From Deltaproteobacteria bacterium (GTDB lineage Bacteria > Myxococcota_A > UBA796 > GCA-2862545): 44,914 nt of DNA. A program made the translations under genes and the position numbers. Each line of letters opens with the position of its first letter. Within the stretch, counting starts at the first letter, position 1. A model generated the notes under the pieces. It made no database searches, was not told the origin of the DNA, and saw only the letters and a list, made by a program, of their open reading frames with translations. Below, in pieces: positions 25,962 to 33,408 of the stretch. Location: contig JAFGVK010000236.1 of assembly GCA_016938035.1 (NCBI GenBank), positions 1 through 44,914 on the forward strand, given 5' to 3'.

Positions 25962-28900
25962 CTAGGGGATGTTGACCTCGAGGTCGTAGTTGGTGATCGC
26001 GGCACCGGACCCGCGGTTGGTCCGAAGGATGAACTCGCGGTTGGCGTAGGTGGAGGGGACGGTGTACACGAGGTAGTCGTCGTCGCTCGCGGTGGTCGCG
26101 GAGGCGACGTTGGTGAGCGTCCCGTCGGTGTTGAGCACGTAGAGCTGCAGGTCGATGTCGGACTCGCCCATCACGTAGGTGTAGTAGGCGCTCGCCCGGA
26201 TCACCTTGCCCTGCGCCACGTTGCCGAGGCTCAGGTAGTCGATGTCGCCCACGCAGGAGCTCATCGTGGTGGGGGTCACCGCGTTCACGTTGGGCGTGAA
26301 ATCGGTGGCCTGCAGCCAGTGGTCGTTGGGCTCAAACGCGTCCTCGATGCAGGTCTCGTCCGACAGCGACACGGTCATGTCGTAGGTGGCCAGGGTGGTG
26401 CCGCGGGTGCGATAGACCCGGAGCAGGTACTCGGCGTCCTGGTACAGGCGGTAGATCAGCCACTCGTTGTCCGTCAGGGTGTCGGACCCGACCATGCCGG
26501 TGATGGTCCCGTCGCTGTTGATCCGGTACAGGTAGAAGCCCAGGTCGTTCTCGGCGTGGCTGAAGTCGATGCGCGCGTTGACGAGCTGCCCGTTCTCACC
26601 GTGGAAGGTGTAGTAGTCGTCGTCGCCCACGCAGAGGGTGAGGTCCGAGAAGGTGGCCGGGGCGTCGGTGAACAGGCCGTTCATGTCCGCGCCCTGAGTG
26701 TTGGCGTTGTTGGGCTCGTACGCGTCCGGCACGCAGCCGGCGCCGGTGACGTTCACGTCGATGTCGTAGCTGGCCACGGTGGTGCCGCGCGAGCGGTACA
26801 CGTAGACCAAGAACGTGCCGCTGTCGTAGGGGCGGTAGATGATGTGCTCGTCGCCGGCGATCACATCGGAGCCAGCGCGCGAGGTCCAGGTGCCGTCGTC
26901 GTTCAGCTTGTAGAGCTGAACCCCGAGGTCCTGGGTGGCCTCGTCGAAGTTGACGTCCACCGTGATGAGCTGCCCGTTCAGCGCCTCCACCTCAAACCAG
27001 TCGGTGTCGCCCACGCAGAGGGTCTGCGCGTCGCTGAAGGGGCTGGTGATCGGGGCGGCCTCGAAGCCGGCGTTGTTGGGCTCGTGGCTGTCGGCGTCGC
27101 ACACCGCGCCGTTGATGGCGAGGCTAACGTCGTACTCAGCGACGCTGGTGCCCCTGGTGCGGTACACGTACAGGAGGAAGGTCCCGTCGTCATAGGGCTG
27201 GTAGAGGATCTCCTCCCCGTCGGTGAGGGTGTCCGAGCCGGAGCGCGAGCTCCAGGTGCCGTCGTCGTTCAGCTTGTACAGCGCCATCCCCAGGTCGTTG
27301 GCGGCGTGGGAGAAGTCGATCTGGGCGTTGATGAGCTGCCCGTTGCGCGCCTCGAAGGTGTACCAGTCCGCGTCCCCCACGCACAGGGTCTCGCCGAGGT
27401 GGGTCCCTGTGGACAGCGGGGCCGCCTCAAAGACCGCGTTGTTCGGCTCGAAGCTGTCATCCTCGCAGACGTCCCCGTCCACTGAGAGGTCCATGGTGTA
27501 GGAGGCGACGTTGGTGCCCCTGGTGCGGTACACGTACAGGAGGAAGGTCCCGTCGTCGTAGGGGCGGTACAGCACCTGCTCGTTGTTGGTGAGGGTGTCC
27601 GAGCTAGAGCGCGCGGTCCAGGAGCCGTCCTCGTTGAGCTTGTAGAGGGCCATGCCCAGATCGTTCTGGCTGTGGTTGAAGCTGATCGAGGCGTCGATGA
27701 GCTGCCCGTTGCTGGCCTCGAAGGAGTACCAGTCCGCGTCCCCCACGCACAGGGTCTGCTCGCCGTGGAAGGGCTCGCTGACCGCCACCGCCTCGAAGAC
27801 CGCGTTGTTGGGCTCCTGGGCGTCCGGCTCGCACACGTCCCCGGTGATGTCGAGGCTCAGCCCGTAGTGGGCGAGGGTGGTGCCGCGGGACCGGTACACG
27901 TACAGGAGGAAGGTCCCGTCGTCGTAGGGCTGATAGCGGATCGTCTCGTCGTCGGAGAGGGTGTCGGAGCCGGTGCGATAGGTCCAGGTGCCGTCGTCGT
28001 TCAGGCGGTAGAGCTGCATGCCCAGGTCGCTCACCGCGTGGCTAAAGTCGATGTTGGCGTTGATGATCTGCCCGTTGCGCGCCTCGAAGAGGTACCAGTC
28101 CGCGTCACCGACGCAGAGGGTCTGATCCAGGTAGCTGCCCTCTGCGATGGCGGTGGCCTCGGTGGCGGCGTTGTTGGGCTCGAAGGCGTCGCCTGAGCAG
28201 ACCTCACCGCTCACGTTCACGTCCATGGTGTACCGCGCCAGCTGAGTGCCGCGCGACCGGTACACGTTGTAGAGGAAGGTGCCCTCCTCGTAGGAGCGGT
28301 AGAGCACCTCCTCCCCGTCGGTGAGGGTGTCCGAACCAGACCGGTAGGAGACCGTCCCGTCGGATCCCAGCTTGTAGAGGCTCAGGCCCAGGTCGTTCTG
28401 AGCGTGCGAGAAGTCGATCGCCACGTCGATGAGCTGCCCGTTGTGGGCCTCGATGGCGTACCAGTCCGAGTCGCCCACGCAGAGGGTCTGGCCGGAGTAG
28501 GAGCCGTTGGCGACGTCAGAGGCGCCAGGGTAGCCATCGTTGGGCTCGTGCTGGTCCGGGTCGCAGGCGTCCCCTGTGACGGCGAAGTCCATGGTGTAGG
28601 TGGCGAGCTGAGTGCCGCGGGAGCGGTAGACCCGCATCACGAAGGTGCCGTCCTCAAAGGGCCGATAGGCGAAGGACTCGTCGTCGGTGTAGGTGTCGCT
28701 CCCCGCGCGCCAAACAAGCGCGCCGTCGGCGGACAGCTTGTACAGGGCGATCCCCAGGTCGTTGGCCGTGTGGTCGAAGGAGATCTCGCCGGTGATGAGC
28801 TGGCCGTTCTGTGCCTCGAAGGTGTACCAGTCGTCGTCGCCCACACAGAGGGTCATGTCCGCGTAGTTCCCGGTCACAAGGTCGGTGGCCTGGAGGTAGG

Positions 28901-30149
28901 AGTCGTTGGGCTCGTGCGAGTCGTTGACGCAGGCCTCGCCGAGCACCTTCACGTCCAGGTCATAGGTGCCGATCGCGGTGCCGTGCTCGGCGAACACGTT
29001 CACTAGGTAGGTGCCCGCCGCCGAGGGGCGGTAGTTGATCAGCTCGTCATCGCTCCAGGTGCTCGCGCCCACCCGGTAGGAGAGGGTGCCGTCATCGAGG
29101 AGCTGGTAGAGGCGCATTCCGAGGTCGTTCTGGGCCTGGAGGAACAGCAGCTCAGCCTGGATCACCTCGCCGTTGTCCAGATCGATCTGGAACCAGTCCT
29201 GATCGCCCAGACACAGGGTGCCGCCCTCCACCAGGGTGTCGCCCGCCAGCATCCAGGGGTCGTAGTAGCCGTCGTTGGGCTCCCAGGCGTCGGCCTCGCA
29301 CACCTCACCGGAGATCTGCACGTTCATCTGGTAGGTGGCGTTGACCGTGTTGGCGCCCCTGGTGACGTGGACCAGGAACGGGCCCACCCCGCTGACCCTG
29401 CTGACGAACTGGGCGCCGGTCTCGGAGGGGGCGCTGTCCGCCAGCCAGATGAGGTTGTTGCTGGCGTCGAGCTGGTAGAGCGCCGCGTCGAGCTCGGCGC
29501 TGGTTGGATCGAAGACCAGCTCCACCGAGGCCACCTGCCCGTCCGCCACGGGGAGCTGATACCAGTCGTCCTCACCGTAGCAAACGGTGAGGTCGGTGTA
29601 GCTCCCGCTGTCCGCGAGCGCGGGGGCGAGAGAGGAGTCGTTGGGCTCCATCGCGTCGAGGGCGCAGGCGGTGCCTGCGATGTTGAGACTCAGGCTGTAG
29701 TCGTTCTCGGTGAGGGTGCTGTCGCCGAAGATCCGCACGTAGAGAGTCTCGTCAGCGGTGAGGGTGCGGCGCACCGCCTCCATGTCGGTGTTGGACTCGG
29801 AGAGCTCCAGGGTCGAGCCCTCCGAGGAGAGCAGCTCGAGCTGCAGGTCGCCCTTGGACTGGGCGAAGCTCAGGTCGAGCATGACGGTCTGACCGGCGAA
29901 GGCGTCGAAGGTGAACCAGTCCTCGTCACCGGTGCAGAGGTGACCGTCAAAGGTCCACTGAGCGTCGAGGAGCTCGACCTCGGCGTTGATCGCGTGGGCG
30001 GTGGTGAAGGAGGAGTTGGTGAGGACCGAGTCCTCGAGATCGCAGAGCTGCGGGTTGTCCGTTCCCTTGTCTTTGTTCCGACAGCCGACAGAGGCGACAG
30101 AGGCGACAAGCGCGGCGATCAACAGCACCGAGGGGACACGACGAGACAT
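25962..30149 (-). CDS. Giant lipoprotein of eleven PPC-like repeats
   Basis: 1395 residues. The signal peptide ends ASVASVGC (Cys23). Eleven tandem modules of about 110-120 residues follow. A typical unit begins Cys-x-x-D-x-x-EPN, continues LCVGDxDWYxFEAxNGQ, then a DLGMxLYKL strand, a YRPYDDGTFLLYVYRSRG edge and a final strand before the next Cys. This is the jelly-roll layout of bacterial pre-peptidase C-terminal (PPC, PF04151) domains. Each unit carries two regularly placed Cys, suggesting one disulfide per domain. Units 4-9 are the most alike; the first and last are the most divergent. GGAGGT lies 6 bases before the ATG. An upstream in-frame start exists but would bury the signal peptide. 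No protease or other enzymatic domain is visible; a surface or adhesion role is inferred. It may be a T2SS client by position only. Confidence 0.9.
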   Translation of the reverse strand: MSRRVPSVLLIAALVASVASVGCRNKDKGTDNPQLCDLEDSVLTNSSFTTAHAINAEVELLDAQWTFDGHLCTGDEDWFTFDAFAGQTVMLDLSFAQSKGDLQLELLSSEGSTLELSESNTDMEAVRRTLTADETLYVRIFGDSTLTENDYSLSLNIAGTACALDAMEPNDSSLAPALADSGSYTDLTVCYGEDDWYQLPVADGQVASVELVFDPTSAELDAALYQLDASNNLIWLADSAPSETGAQFVSRVSGVGPFLVHVTRGANTVNATYQMNVQISGEVCEADAWEPNDGYYDPWMLAGDTLVEGGTLCLGDQDWFQIDLDNGEVIQAELLFLQAQNDLGMRLYQLLDDGTLSYRVGASTWSDDELINYRPSAAGTYLVNVFAEHGTAIGTYDLDVKVLGEACVNDSHEPNDSYLQATDLVTGNYADMTLCVGDDDWYTFEAQNGQLITGEISFDHTANDLGIALYKLSADGALVWRAGSDTYTDDESFAYRPFEDGTFVMRVYRSRGTQLATYTMDFAVTGDACDPDQHEPNDGYPGASDVANGSYSGQTLCVGDSDWYAIEAHNGQLIDVAIDFSHAQNDLGLSLYKLGSDGTVSYRSGSDTLTDGEEVLYRSYEEGTFLYNVYRSRGTQLARYTMDVNVSGEVCSGDAFEPNNAATEATAIAEGSYLDQTLCVGDADWYLFEARNGQIINANIDFSHAVSDLGMQLYRLNDDGTWTYRTGSDTLSDDETIRYQPYDDGTFLLYVYRSRGTTLAHYGLSLDITGDVCEPDAQEPNNAVFEAVAVSEPFHGEQTLCVGDADWYSFEASNGQLIDASISFNHSQNDLGMALYKLNEDGSWTARSSSDTLTNNEQVLYRPYDDGTFLLYVYRTRGTNVASYTMDLSVDGDVCEDDSFEPNNAVFEAAPLSTGTHLGETLCVGDADWYTFEARNGQLINAQIDFSHAANDLGMALYKLNDDGTWSSRSGSDTLTDGEEILYQPYDDGTFLLYVYRTRGTSVAEYDVSLAINGAVCDADSHEPNNAGFEAAPITSPFSDAQTLCVGDTDWFEVEALNGQLITVDVNFDEATQDLGVQLYKLNDDGTWTSRAGSDVIAGDEHIIYRPYDSGTFLVYVYRSRGTTVASYDIDVNVTGAGCVPDAYEPNNANTQGADMNGLFTDAPATFSDLTLCVGDDDYYTFHGENGQLVNARIDFSHAENDLGFYLYRINSDGTITGMVGSDTLTDNEWLIYRLYQDAEYLLRVYRTRGTTLATYDMTVSLSDETCIEDAFEPNDHWLQATDFTPNVNAVTPTTMSSCVGDIDYLSLGNVAQGKVIRASAYYTYVMGESDIDLQLYVLNTDGTLTNVASATTASDDDYLVYTVPSTYANREFILRTNRGSGAAITNYDLEVNIP

Positions 30150-30179
30150 AGGAAGACCTCCCAGACAAATGTTGACGCC

Positions 30180-30208
30180 ATTAGAGACCTTGCCCCTCAA
30201 GAATGCAA
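30180..30208 (-). promoter_or_regulatory. Promoter of the PPC-repeat lipoprotein gene
   Basis: On the minus strand, TTGCAT (30203-30208) and TCTAAT (30180-30185) are 17 bases apart and lie about 30 bases upstream of the start codon at 30149. Confidence 0.55.
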
Positions 30209-30266
30209 GCGAGATGGCGACGCTTTTCAATTTGACAAGAATCCGGTTCACAACTGGATCAGCGAG

Positions 30267-30699
30267 CCTTGATCACCGTCTCGCCTAGATGGGGCCTGCG
30301 GGGGGCCTCCGGCACGGGAGATAGCGCCCGATCACGCAGGGGGACAGGGAGCGACAAGCCCCCAGCAGGGGGGGGCTTGGGGGGACGCAGTCCCCGGCAC
30401 CAACGGGGGATACGAAGGAGGGCGAAGCCCCCCTGGCGGCGGCCCAAAGCCTGGCGGTCATCAGGATCTCAGCGCGCTGGCAGCACCCTCTCCCGCCGCC
30501 AGCACGGCAAGCGGCGAGCAGACCTTGAGCCCCTCGTAAACGGTCCCCGCGCTGCGCTGCCTCTCCCAAGACGCCGGTCCGTCCGCAGCCCGTTGCGACG
30601 AAACTCGGCGTTCTCCCATAACGTCGACGGCCTTGCCACTCGCAGAGGGGGTTCTTACGAGTGGCTCAGACCTTGGGCCAGACGATGATCCTGGCCGAT
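30267..30699 (-). repeat. Dispersed intergenic repeat R1, copy A, interrupted by a MITE
   Basis: In minus orientation this matches 37111-37383 over nearly its whole length once the 139-bp insertion and one copy of its 9-bp direct repeat are removed. Shared landmarks are CCCAAGGTCTG, CGCTTGCCGTGCTGGCGG, GGTGCTGCCAGCGC, CTGATGACCG, GGGGACTGCGTCCCCCCAA, CGTGCCGGAGGCCCCCC and GATCAAGG. It contains several short GC hairpins such as GGGGACTGCGTCCCC. The frame kept open within it shows no coding bias. Confidence 0.8.
30528..30666 (-). mobile_element. 139-bp MITE-like element, copy A
   Basis: Terminal inverted repeats AGCCACTCGTAAG and (reverse complement) AGCCCCTCGTAAA differ at 2 of 13 positions. 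The element is bounded by a perfect 9-bp direct repeat (CAGACCTTG on the plus strand, 30519-30527 and 30667-30675), which occurs only once at the equivalent unoccupied site in R1 copy B (37141-37152). It has no coding frame. Copy B of the element (37473-37611) has the same length with about 21 mismatches and no gaps. A subterminal hairpin GCCACTCG/CGAGTGGC is present in this copy. The mobilising transposase is not in the window. Confidence 0.82.
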
Positions 30700-30822
30700 C
30701 CGCGTCGCCACCCGCGAGGCGCTGGCGGGCGCGCGGCCAGGCCCGCGCCTCTCCCGCGCGTGAGGGGCGATCGGTCCACGGCGAGGAACAAGGCGGCCCG
30801 ACGCGGGGTCAGAGAGGGCCCC

Positions 30823-30851
30823 TTTACGCCAGAGATCGATTCCGTTAGAAA
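30823..30851 (+). promoter_or_regulatory. Candidate promoter of the secreted protein gene at 30879
   Basis: TTTACG (30823-30828) and TAGAAA (30846-30851) with a 17-base spacer lie about 28 bases upstream of the ATG. The -10 resembles the TAGAAC and TAGAAT boxes seen at 8804 and 35306. Confidence 0.4.
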
Positions 30852-30878
30852 CGGCTTCCTTCCCTCTCAGGAGTCCTC

Positions 30879-32006
30879 ATGTACCCTCGCGCCCTCAGCC
30901 TCCTCTTGGGCTTGGCCCTCTCGACCACCGCGGTAGCGGGCAAGTGCGACAGCCACCTGCGCAGGGGCGCCGCCCTCAAGGGCGAGGCGGTGGTCGACGT
31001 CTACAAGCAGATGCTGGCGTGCGACAAGGGCGAGGCGGAGCAGGGCTTCGACGAGTTCATGCGGGCAGCGGGCGAGGTCGGCGCGATCGTGAACCTGTCC
31101 CTGGTGGCCATCGACGCCGAGGCCTACACCCCGGTCTGGAACATGATGGAGAAGATCCCGGACTACGATGCCCGCGACGAGATCGGCAAGGGGATCGGGA
31201 GCCAGTGCGCCGATCACCCCCAGGTGATCCCCTTCCTGCAGGGCGCCTACTTCGGCCTGCGCGACATCCAGTTCGGCCAGTGGGACGACGCCTTCCTCAC
31301 CTGCGAGTCCGCTACCCTCAACACCTGGACCCAGGGGATCGTCGCCCAGCCGCCCAAGTCGGTGTACGACGAGAAGTACAACACCATCATCACCTCCTTC
31401 GCGCTCAACATGCGCGCGGCCGCCCTCCCGGTGCTGGAGCAGGCTGCGATCGGTGCGGCCACAGAGGGCGGCCCCTTCAACGCCATCATCGAGAAGATGG
31501 ATCAGGCGGTGCGGCCCCCCGAGCTGGGCGGGCAGATGAGCCCCGAGGATCGCGAGGCCCTCGAGGGCGCGCTGGTGCGGGTCGCCAACGCGGTCGACCC
31601 CGAGCAGGCCGCGCTGGTCGCGGACCGCCTGTTCAACGCCGGTGCCGAGACCGCCGCCGCCTCCCTGCTGCCCCGCATCTACCCCGACAGGGTGCAGGCA
31701 GACGACACCCTCCTCTACGGTGCGGCCGCGGTGGAGGCCTGCGAGGGGCACGTCGTGGTCCACGTCGCCGGGGTCCGGGAGCCCTCCAAGCGCTGGTCGA
31801 TCCTCAGCGACATCGAGGCGCCGCTCCACAGCTTCAGGCACCGCCTCAAGTGCACCACGGTGGAGCCCTGGCCCGTCTTCGCCACCCCCGAGCCGGTGGC
31901 CAACCACAAGGAGATCGACACCTGGGTCCTGGAGATCCTGGCCCAGTGGGACAAGGACGGCAATGAGGTGAAGCTGCGGGTGGAGAAGGACATCACCCTC
32001 CCCTAG
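30879..32006 (+). CDS. Exported, mainly helical protein of unknown function
   Basis: 375 residues. A signal peptide (MYPRALSLLLGLALSTTAVA) has a predicted cleavage at AVA/GK. The mature protein is rich in amphipathic helices of a HEAT-like kind (for example IGKGIGSQCADHPQVIPFL, LVRVANAVDPEQAALVADRL) and has a more strand-like C-terminus. Several Cys (SHLRR region, DQCADH type, TCES, ACEG, KCTT) suggest disulfides. RBS AGGAG is 6 bases upstream of the ATG. It stands alone on the plus strand, downstream of repeat R1. I do not recognise the family. Confidence 0.8.
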   Translation: MYPRALSLLLGLALSTTAVAGKCDSHLRRGAALKGEAVVDVYKQMLACDKGEAEQGFDEFMRAAGEVGAIVNLSLVAIDAEAYTPVWNMMEKIPDYDARDEIGKGIGSQCADHPQVIPFLQGAYFGLRDIQFGQWDDAFLTCESATLNTWTQGIVAQPPKSVYDEKYNTIITSFALNMRAAALPVLEQAAIGAATEGGPFNAIIEKMDQAVRPPELGGQMSPEDREALEGALVRVANAVDPEQAALVADRLFNAGAETAAASLLPRIYPDRVQADDTLLYGAAAVEACEGHVVVHVAGVREPSKRWSILSDIEAPLHSFRHRLKCTTVEPWPVFATPEPVANHKEIDTWVLEILAQWDKDGNEVKLRVEKDITLP

Positions 32007-32239
32007 CGCGGCCCTTAGCGAGCTGCGCCCCTCCTCCCGGGGGGGCCGCCCGTGGCGTCCGCGCGTCGTCCGTCACATGGTCCCTCCTCCGGGGCCGCCC
32101 TCCGGCTTCACGGACGAGGCCGCCTCGATGTCCTCGATCCGGAGGATCCGGTCGACGCGCTAGCGCGCGCTGCCCCGTGCAGACCGTAGGCCGCCTCCTC
32201 ACGGAGCGCGGCCTCTGCGTGGTGCGTAGGCCCGAGGGG

Positions 32240-33325
32240 CTAGAACTTCCAGCTCAGTCCCACCCCGACGTTCGCACCGCGATCGGAGTCATAGCCCGCG
32301 TTGACGCCGAAGGAGAGGTTGTCCTTCTTGTAGTCGAGCGAGGCGCTGCCGCCATAGCTGGCGTCCTTGAAGTCGGTGGTCTGTGCGTAGGCGTTGGCGC
32401 CCATCGACAGGTTGTCGTTGAACTTGTGGTTCACCCCGCCGTAGGCCCGGTACTTGTCATCGGCGTAGCCCGCGCCCACCCTGGCCTGGGTCTGCTTGTC
32501 CCCGTAGGCCAGGTTGAGGTCGCCCTTGACGTCGCCCTTGGAGTCATAGGAGCCCGACGCGTTCAGGCGCGTGTGCTGGTCGAGGTCGTACTTGGCGTTG
32601 CCGGCCACGCTCCAGGTGTCCTCAGCGCCATCCTGGCCGAGGGTGTAGTCGCCCTTGATCGCCCCGGTCAGCGGCCCGGAGCTCTTCTCGATCTCGGCCT
32701 TGATCTCGCGCACACCCAGGTTCTGCAGGGTGCCGAGCTGTGCCCCGATCTTCGCGTTCCAGCCATCCCCCAGCTTGAGCTTCTGCTGAAGCTCCGGCAC
32801 CTTCATGTCAGAGGAGAAGGCGTAGTAGGCCGCGCCCGCCGCGGCGAGCAGCGCGACGTAGGCGATGCCCTCGGCGTTGGCGTTGGTCCACCCGCGCAGC
32901 GCCTGGATCAGCGCCTTGCCCTCGGCCGAGCCGAGGAGGGAGCCGACGTTGGCCTGCAGCCCGCTCTTCAGGGTAGAGGAGAACAGCTGCATCGCGCCTG
33001 GGTCCACCTCGCCCCCCTGCGCGGACACGTACTTGACCACCGAGTCCACCGCAGAGGAGACCGCCTTGTTGGCGTATTTGCCCAGGCTCTCTTCGGTGAG
33101 GTGCGGGGAGACCGCGTCCCACAGCTCGCTGCCCAACCAGCTCCGCGCGTTGGTGACGTAGTCAGCCAGCGAGCGGTCCTCACCCTCCTGCGCCATGTCC
33201 TGGGCGTTGGCCGAATTGCCCATGTCCGTTGCGGGCAATTCGTAGGAGGGGCTCAGGTCATAGTCGGGGTTCGAGAGCATCGCGTACAGATCAGATGAGG
33301 GCGACTTCTTGCTCTGCGAGGCCAT
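32240..33325 (-). CDS. Protein with beta-barrel-like C-terminus but no signal peptide
   Basis: 361 residues. Residues 1-50 are polar and disordered-looking with no export signal, and no upstream start would add one. Residues ~50-150 are helical, and a hydrophobic helix lies at about 152-168 (IAYVALLAAAGAAYYAF). From ~205 to the end there are at least eight amphipathic strands of alternating character (DTWSVAGNAKYDL, TRLNASGSYDS, DVKGDLNLAYG, and so on), ending in GVGLSWKF. A terminal Phe preceded by alternating hydrophobics is the hallmark of outer-membrane barrels, yet the Sec signal is missing. AGGTG lies 7 bases before the ATG. Family not recognised; a tail-anchored or injected barrel, or a soluble strand-rich fold, are alternatives. 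Confidence 0.75.
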   Translation of the reverse strand: MASQSKKSPSSDLYAMLSNPDYDLSPSYELPATDMGNSANAQDMAQEGEDRSLADYVTNARSWLGSELWDAVSPHLTEESLGKYANKAVSSAVDSVVKYVSAQGGEVDPGAMQLFSSTLKSGLQANVGSLLGSAEGKALIQALRGWTNANAEGIAYVALLAAAGAAYYAFSSDMKVPELQQKLKLGDGWNAKIGAQLGTLQNLGVREIKAEIEKSSGPLTGAIKGDYTLGQDGAEDTWSVAGNAKYDLDQHTRLNASGSYDSKGDVKGDLNLAYGDKQTQARVGAGYADDKYRAYGGVNHKFNDNLSMGANAYAQTTDFKDASYGGSASLDYKKDNLSFGVNAGYDSDRGANVGVGLSWKF

Positions 33326-33393
33326 ATCGGCACCTGTGGCAGGGGGTGTAGGCCTAGCAGCGCGAGGAGTGAGCCGCAGACCAGGGTGCCTAC

Positions 33394-33399
33394 ACTATA
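33394..33399 (-). promoter_or_regulatory. Extended -10 promoter of the barrel-like protein gene
   Basis: TGGTATAGT on the minus strand (-10 TATAGT, with TG one base before it) lies about 70 bases upstream of the start at 33325. No good -35 is seen, as is common with extended -10 promoters. Confidence 0.45.
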
Positions 33400-33408
33400 C
33401 CACACCGT

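Noticed and set aside
30285..30569. A 94-codon frame in R1 that is partly preserved in the other R1 copy
   Set aside because: Differences between copies do not favour synonymous changes, the frame runs into the MITE end, and the product is composed of hairpin-derived repeats.
32090..32180. A short minus-strand frame reading VDRILRIEDIEAASSV
   Set aside because: Under 30 codons between stops, with no start or ribosome site; possibly a remnant, but too short to support.
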